Source: Clytia hemisphaerica (taxonomy: Eukaryota; Cnidaria; Hydrozoa; Leptothecata; Clytiidae). Taken from it: a DNA stretch of 64,000 bases. The stretch spans positions 310,001-374,000 of the forward strand of contig CACVBU010001117.1 in the NCBI GenBank assembly GCA_902728285.1. The letters run 5' to 3'. Position 1 is the first letter of the stretch. Each line of letters starts with the position of its first letter. Below the pieces are notes generated by a model, which searched no databases, had not been told where the DNA came from, and saw only the letters and a program-made list of their open reading frames with translations. Below are positions 43,672-55,149 of the stretch, piece by piece. Made by a program: the position numbers and the translations under genes.

Positions 43672-45128
43672 TAACTGATCGATAATAGATCGATCAAGGG
43701 TTTTCAATACACCTTTTTTTGACACAACGGTGGAGTGCACCTTTTGCCCGCCAATTTTCTCGGAAATGTGAATCATGGGAAAGGTGTATTGCTTATTGCA
43801 GCTGAATGAGGCAAAAAATACCAGTGAATTAAAAAGTAAACAAACCATGAACCTTTTGTCAGTCCAATTAAAGAAAATAATCTAGCTGTAATAATGTTTA
43901 GATTCCAAAATAAATCCATTTTCCACAAGACCTACATAAAGCACAGCAGAACTTCAAACATTGCTGCGGGATTTCTGAAAATTGTGAGTGTTCTAATAAG
44001 TTCCATAAAGTTTGATCACTAATTACAGTTTGATTAGTTCGACAACCTAATTTGTTCGATTAGTTCGTACCATTCAACATTCATATTCAAAGTCCGACTT
44101 CAAAATTAAAATTGGATTCAAAATCGGGAAAACTATTCCCGATATCGCTTATGTATCCTACGCTGAAACTATCTGGAACCATATTTCTATGCTGGAACAA
44201 CCCGCAGTTTTGACCCAAAATTTGATAACGGCAACCAATAAAGCAATAAACCAATGAATGGTATCGAACTAATTGAACACTCGTCAATCAAACATTCGTC
44301 AAACTACTCAAACAAACATCGAACAAAATCGAACTGTATTTCTATGTCAACTAATCGAACTAATCAAGATATTTTTGTGGTAAAATTCGATTACTGTATG
44401 ATTTGGTTCGGTAATCGAACACCTATCGTTCGATTAAGTTCGATTAGTTTGATAATTGAACAGTTCGATTGACAACGCCTGGATTAAAATTCATAGTTAA
44501 ATCAAAACAAACCTGATTTGCTATATTCTCTGAATTATTTAATGTGATGTCATGCATAATCATGTTTTTACACTTCCAACAGCCATTGAGAAAGATCTGA
44601 ATTGCCGCCATCTTGAAATTATTTTCATCATCCAAACACTTTGTTTTAATTACCCGCGATTTTGTTGGCGGGGGAGTAACTTGCTAAACTCGTTAAACTC
44701 GCTGAAATATCAGTTTCTAAAATGGTACACTTTGAAGTTTTGCTGCTGTGGTTACTCAGGCGTTTGGTGGCTATGCAAGTTTCCCTCCACTGATGCAAGA
44801 TAAATCGATAAATAATCAGACATTCAAAAGATCTTGAGTATCGTATTATGTAGAAATATGAATTCTCACGTAATTCTACAGACTTTACACATCGTCTACA
44901 TATTTTGTAGAATTATAGTGTGACGATGTGTTGATCAATTAGCAAAAATATGTCTGTTTAAATATTTGTCTTATTGTATCAATTTAAAAGTGTCTTTTTC
45001 CAGATCAAGATGAATTAACCATTATAAATTAAAAGTCACTCGGTCATTGACATATTGGTTTTGGGTGCAATGAACGTCAATTGAGTTATAATTTCAACAA
45101 AGTAACTTTAGGAAAGAAGAAAGAAAAA
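43672..45128. other. Intergenic with TTCGATTAG words; 5' flank of integrase ORF
   Basis: TTCGATTAG, GAACTAAT and variants in both orientations recur at 44020-44080 and 44255-44475. Around 44820-44940 there is an imperfect inverted region (TAGAATTAC.. and ..GTAGAATT). No transposon end for the following ORF was recognised. Confidence 0.35.
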
Positions 45129-46598
45129 ATGAATGCTGACCTACAAGATATTTATACACGTGTTTTGACTTTTCTGGATCTTTATGAAAACAGAGGGATT
45201 GACAGAAGAAATCTTGACAATCAAATTGATGAATTGTGTATTGATTTACATTCTTACAGAACTGATGATCAAAATGTTTTGGCAACGCTTTCGATGCTAG
45301 AACAGAACTTGCATCAACTAAAAGAAATTGTGTTTTCACCATCTTCTGATTTGCAGCTGTTTCCAACTGGTCCCACATTAGAACAAAATCCTGAAGGGGA
45401 AAGAGGAAGACCTCGTTATTCAATACCTGTAGATACTTTAATAAGTTTGCGTCAACTTGGTATGAGCTGGAAAAAAATTGCGGATGTTTTCACTGTCTCA
45501 AGGTGGACTATATATCGCCGAGTATTTGAGTATGGTATTGATAACACAAGTAGGTTTACTGATTTGAATGATGATGAGCTGATGGAAATCATTGGTAATT
45601 TCTTAAATAATCAAAGCAGACTTGTTGGGTTTTCAATGGTTTATGGACATTTACAGTCTGCAGGAATTCATGTTCAACAAAGAAGAGTGCGTATATTACT
45701 TCGTCGCTTTGATCCTGATTTTAGTGCAATGCGCTGGGCAGCTGTAATTCATAGACGTGCTTATAATGTGAGGGCCCCAAACAGTTTGTGGCTTTTGGAT
45801 GGCCACCATAGCCTCATCAAATACGGTTTTGTTATTCACGGAAGTATTTATGGTTTTTCTAGGCTGATCACCTTTATGAAATGTTCAACTAATAACACTG
45901 CCTTGACAGTGTTGCAGTTATTTTTGGATGCAATTGAGAATCATGGGACCCCTTCACGTATAAGAACTGACTTTAGTGGGGAAAACATTCGAGTTTGGGA
46001 GTTGATGGAAAATCTCATGGGAGTTGGTCGTGGAAGTGCATTAAGAGGCACTTCTACGCAGAACCAGCGTTTAGAACGATTATGGAGAGACGTTTTTAGA
46101 TGTGTGTCTTCAACATATTACTATTTATTTCAATCTATGTCAGACTCTGGAATTCTTAACATTGAAATTTTGTTACATAAAGTTGTATTGCATTTTGTTT
46201 TCCTACCCAGGATTAACAGATCCTTAAATCTTTTCACAGATGCATGGAACAATCACCCTATACGCACAGAAAGAAGTCGTAGTCCGGTCCATATCTGGCA
46301 ATTAGGAATGGTCGACTATCGTAATCGTCATCTAAATACCATAGGAAATATATTGAGTGATGATGATAGTGAAGATATAGATGATCTTGAGTGGTATGGT
46401 TACGATCCAAATGTCCATCCTGCAGCAATCAATGATGAAAATGTTGTTGTTGTCAATAATGTCACATATAACTTTATCAATATTCAAAATCATCTTCGTC
46501 TCAATGGTGTAGATCCTTTAGGAGAATCACCCAATTTAGGTGTAGATATATTTTTGCATGGATTGGAAGTTCTTTCAGACTTGATAAACGAATTTTGA
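45129..46598 (+). CDS. Integrase-core (rve/DDE) transposase-like protein, intact ORF
   Basis: ATG 45129 (MNADLQDIYTRVL) gives 489 residues; the frame is open upstream only through non-Met codons. A helix-turn-helix lies at about residues 94-136 (GRPRYSIPVDTLISLRQLGM, KKIADVFTVSRWTIYRR). The integrase core follows: WLLDGHHSL (Asp224), RIRTDFSGEN (Asp281), NQRLERLW (Glu316), D-x34-E spacing as in retroviral and IS3-type integrases, so the DDE triad is complete. The C-terminal part is acidic and less conserved (DDDSEDIDDLEW). I recall this family as abundant single-exon predicted proteins in cnidarians and fish; it may correspond to eukaryotic IS3-like transposons. It is the only long undamaged coding sequence here. 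No terminal repeats were found next to it, so domesticated gene and recent transposon both remain possible. Confidence 0.8.
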   Translation: MNADLQDIYTRVLTFLDLYENRGIDRRNLDNQIDELCIDLHSYRTDDQNVLATLSMLEQNLHQLKEIVFSPSSDLQLFPTGPTLEQNPEGERGRPRYSIPVDTLISLRQLGMSWKKIADVFTVSRWTIYRRVFEYGIDNTSRFTDLNDDELMEIIGNFLNNQSRLVGFSMVYGHLQSAGIHVQQRRVRILLRRFDPDFSAMRWAAVIHRRAYNVRAPNSLWLLDGHHSLIKYGFVIHGSIYGFSRLITFMKCSTNNTALTVLQLFLDAIENHGTPSRIRTDFSGENIRVWELMENLMGVGRGSALRGTSTQNQRLERLWRDVFRCVSSTYYYLFQSMSDSGILNIEILLHKVVLHFVFLPRINRSLNLFTDAWNNHPIRTERSRSPVHIWQLGMVDYRNRHLNTIGNILSDDDSEDIDDLEWYGYDPNVHPAAINDENVVVVNNVTYNFINIQNHLRLNGVDPLGESPNLGVDIFLHGLEVLSDLINEF

Positions 46599-47161
46599 AT
46601 GTCAACTATAAGTATATGATAGTAGACATTTTCTGAAAAGGAATTTGTATTTCTAGCTGTTAGTTTTCTTGGATCTACTACCTACCTCTATATCTTTTTG
46701 CCCAGTGTGATATTTTCTTAGAATTAGCTCATTAGATTTTTGCTTGCTTTATGAAAGGAAAAAATAAATTTTCTTATCAGAAATACTAACTTCTACTAGG
46801 GTCAAAATTTTTGTTTCGAAAAATTTCTACCAAAAATAAATACCTTATCGGTAGAATCAACAAGCCAAAGTCTAAGCATGTGAATAAGCATAATTTAAGG
46901 CTGAAAATGAGATTTTTCTAAGCATATTGAGCCTCGACCCAATTTTCCCGTATGCTTATAAAAAAAGAGTGTATTTATTTGGCATCAATCCATAGGGTTA
47001 GGCATGTCTGGTCCAAATTTGGTGCTTTGTTCCAAATTTGCACGATTTTTATGAAATTTGTTACAAATCGGGCCCACTATCATAACAAGTGATACTTCTA
47101 TGGAACTACCTGAAAGAACCCAAATTAAATAAACCACTTAAAGTTAATAGTATAAGCATAA
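46599..47161. other. 3' flank of the integrase ORF, nothing recognised
   Basis: AT-rich. An AATAAA-like signal (GGAAAAAATAAATTT) occurs at about 46758-46772, about 160 bases after the stop, and could be a polyadenylation signal. Confidence 0.35.
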
Positions 47162-47363
47162 AGGACGACTTACACGAGCCGATTTTGTCGGGCCGATTTT
47201 TGTAAGATTGCAAGCAAACTCAGGCAAAATCTCGCTACAATGCAACGGCTTCTCCGATTTAAAAAAAAATCTGTGAACTGTTTACAGATTTTGAACAGAC
47301 TTTTGCTTGGATTTCTTCAAGATTTTGTGTCGGCCGACAAAATCGGCTCGTCTAAGTCGCCCG
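47162..47363. mobile_element. Small TAA-flanked element with CGACTTA ends
   Basis: 202 bp; about 29-bp ends with few mismatches (CGACTTA(C/G)ACGAGCCGATT, then TTGTCGG) inverted. TAA at 47159-47161 and 47364-47366. PIF/Harbinger-like by duplication length. Confidence 0.65.
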
Positions 47364-47851
47364 TAACCCTTATAAGCATAAACAGGATCAGATTTGCTGA
47401 TTTCCTAACCAAAAGATTACACTCCATTACTTGGATGTATGAAAAAAGATGTAATACAAGAAGGAAAGAACATTGCACGGCGATCTGAGTTTTAATCTTT
47501 GATCCGCGCCGCATGCAAACTCAGACTATATCGGTGCCGGTAAAAACTGCATAATCGGAAAATTTGCAATCTCAGCAAAATTACGGTTTGTAGCTGGTTC
47601 CTAAGGAATTTTACGGCTCAGTCGGACTCAGCCGAAGTAAACCTTTATACTCTCTGACCAGTTTCTAGCTTTCCGTATTATATTATTATAACATGTTCTC
47701 CCGTATTTCTTTGAATGCGATGTTATGATGCGTAGTTAGCATATAGTACAGAATGCCGTTTTAAGATCATTTACATGCTGAATCGGACTGTGCCGTTGGT
47801 CTTTGCAAGTGTTTTTTGGTTTTTGTTTTGAATTTTAATTCTTATACAACC

Positions 47852-48151
47852 ATGGATTTCAAGCAAATTTTCCTTGATTCGTGCAAAGATTTTAAATTAA
47901 CTGTCACCTCAAAGCTTAAAGAGTTGAATAACTTTCGTGTTTCAAGCTTAGACGTTGTTAAAACTTTAAAAAGCCAGTCAACTCATCAACAAGTTTTTAA
48001 ACAGTTACATCAATATGCCTTCTTACCTGTCTTTAAAAATATAAATAAAAGTAATCACGGAAAAGGACGCGAAAAAAAAAGACATAAGTGTGAGAACTAC
48101 GGTGGCTCCTATCTGCCATTCGATTTGCACCATCATACACCGCTGTGTTGA
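47852..48151 (+). CDS. Possible 99-residue ORF, unrecognised
   Basis: MDFKQIFLDSCKDFKLTVTS followed by KLKELNNFRVSSLDVVKTLK and a basic His/Lys-rich tail. ATG context ACCATGG is good. No family, no splice signals. It lies between the integrase ORF and the minisatellite. Confidence 0.25.
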   Translation: MDFKQIFLDSCKDFKLTVTSKLKELNNFRVSSLDVVKTLKSQSTHQQVFKQLHQYAFLPVFKNINKSNHGKGREKKRHKCENYGGSYLPFDLHHHTPLC

Positions 48152-48239
48152 TGCAAATAGCCAATCATCTTTTTTAACTCAATACATTTTACTTACGGTG
48201 TAATACACATTTATCACCCAATTTGAAAGACATGGCGCC

Positions 48240-49164
48240 CCCATCGTGCAAATTTACAAGATAGCACCGCTCTATCGTGCAAATTTACAAGATAGCAAGT
48301 CGCTATCGTGCAATTTACAAGATAGCCAGTCTCTATCGTGTAAATTTACAAGATAGCGCCACTCTATCGTGCAATTTACAAGATAGCCAGTCTCTATCGT
48401 GTAAATTTACAAGATAGCGAGTCTCTATCGTGTATTTTACAAGATAACCAGTCTCTATCGTGTAAATTTACAAGATAGCAAGTCGCTATCGTGCAATTTA
48501 CAAGATAGCACCACTCTATCGTGCAATTTACAAGATAGCTACAGTCTCTATCGTGCAAATTAAATTTACAAGATAGCAGTCCTATCGTAGTTTATTTACA
48601 GATAGCCAGTCTCTATCGTGTAAATTTACAAGATAGCAAGTCGCTATCGTGCAATTTACAAGATAGCCACTCTATCGTGTAAATTTACAAGATAGCAAGA
48701 TAGCTATCGTGCAAATTTACAAGATAGCAAGTCGTGCATCTGCAATCGTGCATTTACAAGATAGCGACTCTTTATCGTGTAAATTTACAAGATGGCGACT
48801 CTCTATCGTGCAATTTACAAGATAGCAAGTCTCTATCGTGCAATTTACAAGATAGCAAGTCTCTATCGTGCAATTTACAAGATAGCACCACTCTATCGTG
48901 TAAATTTACAAGATAGCCAGTCTTATCGTGTGTAAATTTACAAGATAGCGTCTCTATCGTGCATTTTACAAGATAGCCAGTCTCTATCGTGCATTTTACA
49001 AGATAGCACCACTCTATCGTGCAAATTTACAAGATAGCACCACTCTATCGTGTAAATTTACAAGATAGCGACTCTCTATCGTGTAAATTTACAAGATGGC
49101 GACTCTCTATCGTGCAATTTACAAGATAGCAAGTCTCTATCGTGCAATTTACAAGATAGCAAGT
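48240..49164. repeat. Hairpin-unit minisatellite, about 30-bp period
   Basis: About thirty units of the type CTATCGTGCAA(A)TTTACAAG then ATAGCNAGTCT. Within each unit CTATCGTG and CAAGATAG pair with one mismatch around an 8-base loop, so each unit can fold. Spacers vary between AAGTCT, CCAGTCT, CACCACT and GCGACTCT, making a few higher-order types. Neighbouring pairs repeat as blocks, showing unequal exchange. Peptides read from it are artefacts of the repeat. Confidence 0.85.
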
Positions 49165-49396
49165 CACATGACTAACTTTCCGATTTCGGACCATCGAGAG
49201 ACAATTATGTGGAAATTTTTCGGCTGCCGGAGTATTGTTTTGGTGAATTAAGGCCTAGTTACATCAAGGAAAATCAGATTTTTTTATGATGTGTAGAGGC
49301 CCTTATGTGTAAAGCCCTCAGTAATGTGAATGGGAATTGATGTGGACTCTAATTATTTTCTGGCTCTTGGAGTTGGATTATGAATGATTGAAAATA

Positions 49397-50582
49397 ATGG
49401 ATATTGAAGATCGTAATAATCTAGTGAAGCAGTATTTTAATCGAGGTTACAGCTATGAAGAAATACTTTTTACTTTGAGGGAGCTTCATAACTATACATT
49501 AAGCATAAGACAACTTCATCGGATTTGAGAGACTTTAGCCTATAGAAAGAAGGCAAGGCTAACTGAACTAAGAGATGTTATATCTTTTATTCGAAGACAA
49601 TTGCAGGGAAGTGGGTCATTATTAGGGTACCGCCTTATGCACCAAAGATGTATTCAGAATGGACTCAATGTTACAAGAAGAAATGTTGCTATTATCTTAA
49701 AAGAACTTGATCCGGAGGGTGTTGAGAGGAGATCTCGAAATGTTCTGAAAAGGAGACAGTATTGGTCAAAAGGACCCAACTACGTGTGGCATTTGGACGG
49801 GTATGATAAATTGAAACCTTTTGGTTTCAGCATACATGGTGCGATTGATGGATTCAGTAGGCGTATTCTCTGGCTCAAAGTTGCTGCATCAAACAAGGAC
49901 CCTGCTGTAGTTAGCAACTTTTACTTGGAGACCGTCAGAACTCTTTCTGGTGTTCCAAGAAAGGTAGTGGGAGACAGAGGCACCGAAAACGTTTTCATAG
50001 CCGCATCGCAACGATTTCTTAGAAGAGCTGATAATGATCAAAGTGCAGGGGAGAGAAGTTTCAAATATGGTAGATCAGTCACCAACCAAAGAATTGAAGC
50101 ATGGTGGTCAATGTTGAAGAACATGTACAAATTGGTGGATAAATTTCTTTAGATCATTGATAGATGATGACATTTTCGATACATCAAACATAATTCATTG
50201 TGAATGCATCAAATTTTGTTTTTACCAAATGCTTAAAAGAGACTTGGATAATACAATGTTAAGTTGGAATAACCATCGCATAAGACGAGCAATGAATTCT
50301 GATAGAAAAGTAAGACCTGCTGGAAGACCAAACGTTCTTTACTTCACACCTCAACTCTCTGATGCGTCCATTCGTGACTACAAGTTCCCATTAGATTTGT
50401 TTGACTTTAATGTTGTAAAAGACCTATGCTGTAAAACAATTGTTACTGATTATATTTGCTCTAGTGAGTTTTTTGAATTAGCCCATATTATTATCCAAGA
50501 ATATTCATTGAACATTCCTAATACTGCTGGTGAAGGAATTGACCTGTTTAAAACACTTATTGATAAGATAGGTAGAATTTAA
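49397..50582 (+). pseudogene. Integrase-core transposase-like gene, one stop and one frameshift
   Basis: From ATG 49397 (MDIEDRNNLVKQYFNRGY) the frame meets TGA at 49526, then continues in the same frame through RQLQGSGSLLGYRLM to the core: VWHLDGYDKLKPFGF (Asp), VVGDRGTEN (Asp), NQRIEAWW (Glu). Near 50123 a one-base shift is needed; the 3' frame then gives WINFFRSLIDDDIFDTSN and SWNNHRIRRAMNS and ends at 50582. It is related to the intact ORF at 45129 but clearly a different lineage (HLDGYDKLKPFGF against LLDGHHSLIKYGF). The full copy would be about 395 residues. Confidence 0.8.
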
Positions 50583-50923
50583 TATCAATGAATAGTAAAT
50601 ACAATAAAGATCTAGTATAAATACGTTAGTGTTATCTGTGTTAATATCTGTGTATCCATTTTTATGATATCTAATTGTTTCCATATTCTACCTTAAATTT
50701 GTATCTGCTTGTTTTTCGTTTGATGTTGGCCGGCCTATAGCTATAGTTATGAGAACAAAATTGAGAGGAAGGTGAAATCTTTGGGTTTTCACAACCAACG
50801 AGTTTGAAAGAGTATATATATAATGTTTTAGTTTTGTTTCATTCAACTTTCATTGTAATATTTCTATTTTTCTATTTCTAGAGCAAAATAAGAAACAATG
50901 ATAATTACAAGTAGATAAGAAGA
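50583..50923. other. Short intergenic stretch
   Basis: AT-rich, no feature seen. Confidence 0.3.
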
Positions 50924-51708
50924 ATGGTACTGCAAATTTCTACACAACCACCAGGCATGAGATTAAAGTTTATCAGACCTAGCGAAAAGTTGGGACTTAG
51001 GCTTGAATTCTGGAAACAGAGCATTTGTTTTTATTTGGATGGAATGAGATTTATTTACACAAGAAAAACCCAATATATCAAGCCAGGGTTCCAAGTGCCA
51101 AAACGTGGAGACAGACTGGAGGACCTGACTTTCGCTAAAGTAAAGAAGGAGGAATTAAGCTGAGTTTAATTAACATGTTGACTATTTCTTTTATGTGTTG
51201 TGCTCTGTGAGCAATATCATAAAATGATGTCTGACCTTGCTTTTGCCAAAGTGGTCAGAAAGAAGTTTGGTTTTTTTGCTTTGCATCATAGTCCGCAAAA
51301 AAAACCCTGGTCTGGAAGTCTATTATTGTGTAACTTTTTGTTAAATCTTTTCCTTTGTGAAGTTAAGAATCGATTTCCTCAGTTTTTGATCACGTTACCA
51401 AATTCTCCTCATGGGATTGGTTCATTATTTAATAACATGATCAAAAACTGAGTAAAACAAACCAATTTATATTTATATATCAAGCTATTAACAACAGAAA
51501 TAAACAAAAGGCTTCGAGACCAGGGTTTTTTAGACGGACTATGTTTGCATAAATCCAAATGCGAAAAGAGTGATGGTTGTTTTGAAGAAAACTCTAAAAA
51601 GGGAATACATGCCTTGGAACGCGTTGGGTACACTTATTTTGCATCCTCGCCCCTGCCCATTCACCAAATTTACACCCGATTGAAAACCTTTCTCATCTGC
51701 CTTTATAA
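50924..51708 (+). pseudogene. Tc1/mariner-like transposase remnant, rearranged
   Basis: The first piece (to 51163) has LRLEFWKQSICFYLDGMRF then RGDRLEDLTFAKVKKEE, matching the first-Asp region (FYLDG). After 51164-51530, which contains an inverted duplication, FLDGLCLHKSK at about 51523 matches the second-Asp region, and a shifted frame gives LAPAHSPNLHPIENLSHL (the SPDLNPIEN block) before TAA at 51706. At least two frame changes. N-terminal HTH domains were not found. Confidence 0.7.
51287..51543. repeat. Inverted duplication inside the Tc1-like remnant
   Basis: Arms of about 115 bp: CATAGTCCGCAAAAAAAACC, CTCAGTTTTTGATCACG on the left and their inverse on the right (GATCAAAAACTGAGTAAA, CCAGGGTTTTTTAGACGG). 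The spacer is about 30 bp. The right arm is part of the transposase frame, so the left arm is a reversed copy of transposase sequence. Confidence 0.7.
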
Positions 51709-53106
51709 GGCCGCAATTCAGAAGAGTAAAAAAAACAATTTGCGGCCAAGCCAATTTTGAATTTTTTAAATGAAAAGATGACAGCACATTGAGCTTGCTA
51801 TATATTTTGTAATTAATATTATATGCATATTATTTTCTATACACTTTGGTAATGAGGATTTTTTACGGAAGAATGGATTGAGTGATGGAGTGTGAGCGCT
51901 CCCCTTTTTTGCCCGTTTTGAAAGTGGCCTGTTCTTTCCCAGCAAGGTTCAGTTGAAGCTTGACCACTCATCTAACATTTGACTTGAGAATAGTTTTGAA
52001 AAGGATTTTTAAGAGGCTATTACTGAAGAGGCTATTACTAATTTTATTATACATCACTGAATAACTTTCTGTGTCAATCGATTATTGTCCCCTTTAACCC
52101 CTCGTAGGATTTCACCTGTGCCTGGTTAAAAAATATTCACAGCGTAAAAATTTTGCTCTGCGTAAAAAATTTTGTCCCGTAAAGTTTTTACGTAACATTC
52201 CCTTTCCAATCGAAATAAACGACTAACAATGGTTTGATGGTTTAACTTTTATTTGAAATCTTTGGTGAGTCCGTAAAAAAAGAAATAGAAAATGGCAAAC
52301 AAAAAAATCCTCATAAATCATTTACATGGGATGTAATTAATGCGTGTGTATGTGTGTTCATAAAGAGAAAGCCATTCACAAAGTCGTTAAAATTTGATGT
52401 TTTGATGTTTCTCTTTTATGTTCTTTATTATTAATCAAGTTGTTGTAGTAACATATTAATTGCATCCCATAAGAAATAATTTATGAAGAGTTATTGTTTA
52501 CCATTTTCTATTTCCTTTTTTTACGGATTCACTGTATTCTGTTCAATGACAATCGAATCTCTTCTCTCTTACAATATTTCTAAAGTAAACCAAAAATCGC
52601 CTTCTCTAAAAATTTACCCCGATTTTGCTATCAAACAACCTAAGGAACACTTTTAAGCTCTGGAAAGGTTTCGATCCTTAACATTAGACGTAACTTCAAC
52701 CTATTTTAACAAGACTTTTATGAAATATTTTAAGACTCCATTGGGATTTTGCTACTGCTAAAACCGTTAAAGATTTTTCAAACTTTAACCCTTTCCGGAC
52801 GAGAGGAATGTACTTATTGAGAAAAGAAATTCAAAATAATTCGCACGACATCTCGTGCGTGCGAGACGATCGTGTTAGTGGTAAGGGTGCGCCCAAACTA
52901 AACCTTTTTTACTAAAAACGTTAGCTGAACGAGCTCTTGTGAAGGCTTAGTTTCCGTGATATGTTGGTTCGAAGTTTGGTCACTAGTATGGGCCGCCCCG
53001 TGGCCCGTGCGTCTGGAAAGGGTTAAGACGAAGTATGGAAATTTCAAATGAGCTCAATTTTGGTTTCTAAGCTATCTAAATAAGTTTCCCTACCCGCGGT
53101 ACAGTA
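51709..53106. other. Intergenic, one inverted-repeat element inside
   Basis: No gene seen apart from the element at 52265-52533. A GC-richer stretch at 52790-53030 has two CTTTCCAGACG-like words in opposite orientation (TTTCCGGACG, GTCTGGAAAGGG) and may be another small element. Confidence 0.35.
52265..52533. mobile_element. Inverted-repeat element with TGA(G/A)TCCGTAAAAAAAG ends
   Basis: About 80-bp inverted arms (GAAATAGAAAATGG, CATGGGATGTAATTAAT and inverses) around about 110 bp. The target duplication is not resolved. Confidence 0.6.
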
Positions 53107-53384
53107 CTTTAATGGGATAAATTTTCGCGGGGATTAAATTAAGATTTGTCGGGATGGCACTATAGGGAGACAATATTTTCACCAATTTTGGTTGCCGAAA
53201 TACGCATTATTAGCGCTTCTTTGGTGCCAGTAAACAATTTAAAAGTAGTTATTTGATATTTTTTTAGTTCTTTTTAAAAAATTTTCGCGGATAAGGCCTT
53301 TCCAAATTTCCATTAGGACTTAATTTCGCGTATGACACCCAAATCCGCGAATATTAATCCCCGCGAAAATTTATCCCATTAAAG
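53107..53384. mobile_element. TA-flanked element with CTTTAATGGGATAAATTTTC ends
   Basis: 278 bp, about 31-bp nearly perfect inverted ends continuing GCGGGGATTAA, TA on both sides. Tc1/mariner-type MITE by duplication. Non-coding. Confidence 0.78.
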
Positions 53385-53839
53385 TATCTATTTTCAACCG
53401 AATCATGACCCCAAAACCCCCATAATAAAATCTCAAAATATATGTCTTAACTCCTTCAGTACTGTACTGTGGAAAAGTCAAATTTTCGTTTTTTTTCAAA
53501 ATGACAATGACAATGGACAAACTTTTTAGGTGTTTTTTACGTGCTTTTTACACTTTCCAAAAAGTGAATTTTAGCTTATTAGCTTGGAACTAGTGGGTCA
53601 AATTTAAAAAATAATAGCTCAAATTTTAAGTTGGGATATCCACTTTTTTAATATCAAAACTCTATGCACTTCGGGACATTAGTTCGGCCTAAAGACGTCG
53701 AGAAACGTCCAAACTTTTTGATGGGTCACCCGGTAGATAATTGATAAGGGGTCCTTATGTCCTCGACATTCACCTACGGTGTTTAGGCTAACCGACTTTT
53801 CCGACGCAAGTTTTCTCCGGCGTACTGTACAACCAGGAC

Positions 53840-55012
53840 CCGAACCGGACCTTGGACCCTCTGAGAAAACACGGACCCAAGACCTTTACGAAAACCCAGA
53901 CCCCTCGTAAATTTTCGAGAAAACACGGACCCCCTCGTAATTTTTTGAGAAAACACGGACCCCCCTCAAATCGGTGAACCCGATAATCCGAAATCGCCTT
54001 TTTGGGTACTTGTGGCCAATTTTTGCCGACTTTTTAAGACGAAATAAAAGTTTGCCACGGGTCAGGGCACACTTTGGGAAGGCACAGGAACAATTTAGAA
54101 CCCAGTGGAGTGGATGCAGCGTTATTGGATATCTGTTCCCTCTCCTGGAAATTTTTATCTGTTTCCCCGCGCTTTTGTCATTGATATCTTTTTTCCTAAA
54201 AGGTTCAATTTGTTTCTAATGCAAAGTCGTATTTTCGGAAACAGATATCTGTTCCCCAATTTAATATGTCATCTCCTTAGAGTCCTAGAAATATTAATCT
54301 GTTTCTCTCTAATGACGTCTCAGCTGGAGCGGGGAAACAGATAGTTTTAAGGAAAAGGTCTTTCCTAGATAACCGGATCTGTTTCCCAATTTTTCGAAAA
54401 AAAGCTCTCTCCTGGAAGGGGGAAACAGATATTTCGGGGAAATGGGCTCGTTGGCTGCTTCTGCGAGTCGACTCGTAATACGGATAATATTGATGCCGAG
54501 TTAACTTCATTTTTTTTTCGTTTAATTATTTGCGTTTAATCACTAAGCTATCATAAAATTACACGTTAAAAGTTTTATACCTATTGTTTGTGAGATAAAA
54601 ATTGTTTACGCTAAAAACATTCGCAGGAGATAAAAGAAGGCATTGCTACCTTTTCACCTATCCCCTTGATTGCTAAAGTGTTTATTTACATCTGATACGC
54701 TACATGTTTCATATAATAGAAAAAGAGTAGGAGAAGATTTGGAGTATGGGTACATAGGATAGTATGAAGACATTGGGAGTATGAAAACATTGAGATTAAT
54801 AGAACATCGGGGAGTATGAGAATATTGGGAGTAATGAAATACAGGGGAGTATGGGTAAATATATAGGCGGAAACATTTGGAAGTATAGAAACATTGGGAT
54901 TAATGGAACATAGGGGAGAGTATGGGAACATTGGGAGTAAGGGAACACTTGAGGGTTGAGGGGGGTCCGTGTTTTCTCAAAAATTTACGAGGGGGTCCGT
55001 GTTTTCTCTTTC
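53840..55012. repeat. Foldback region with GAGAAAACACGGACCCCC units
   Basis: Left side repeats GAGAAAACACGGACC four times (53858-53970) with CTCGTAAATTTT between; right side carries the inverse twice (54963-55012). Inside, GAAACAGAT(A)TCTGTTTCC-type words recur at 54127-54440 in both orientations. It reads as a small foldback element about 1.2 kb long with other insertions. Confidence 0.55.
54725..54950. repeat. Degenerate tandem repeat GGGAGTATGGGAACATT
   Basis: About eight imperfect units of 25-35 bp with GGAGTATG and AACATTGG(G/A)A words. It lies inside the foldback region. Minus-strand peptides from it are low complexity. Confidence 0.6.
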
Positions 55013-55149
55013 TGTCCCTTCAGAATAATTTTAGGCTATTTTTAATCTACATAACTCGAAAATTCATTCACTAGAACGATTTTTCGTATCCTTTGAGAGT
55101 TTCAGTTATGTAGACTTTACTGTAGCATTAGATATGTGTTGTACCGGTG

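Noticed and set aside
45081..45128. Extension of the integrase ORF upstream of its ATG
   Set aside because: The extension begins at a TTG codon; animals start at ATG, and the first in-frame ATG is 45129.
48734..48916. Small ORF with repeated NLQDSKSLSC peptide
   Set aside because: It is the minisatellite read in frame.
48240..49164. CRISPR-like array
   Set aside because: Unit length is superficially similar, but the spacers are short, repeated and not unique, there are no cas genes, and the context is an animal genome. It is a minisatellite.
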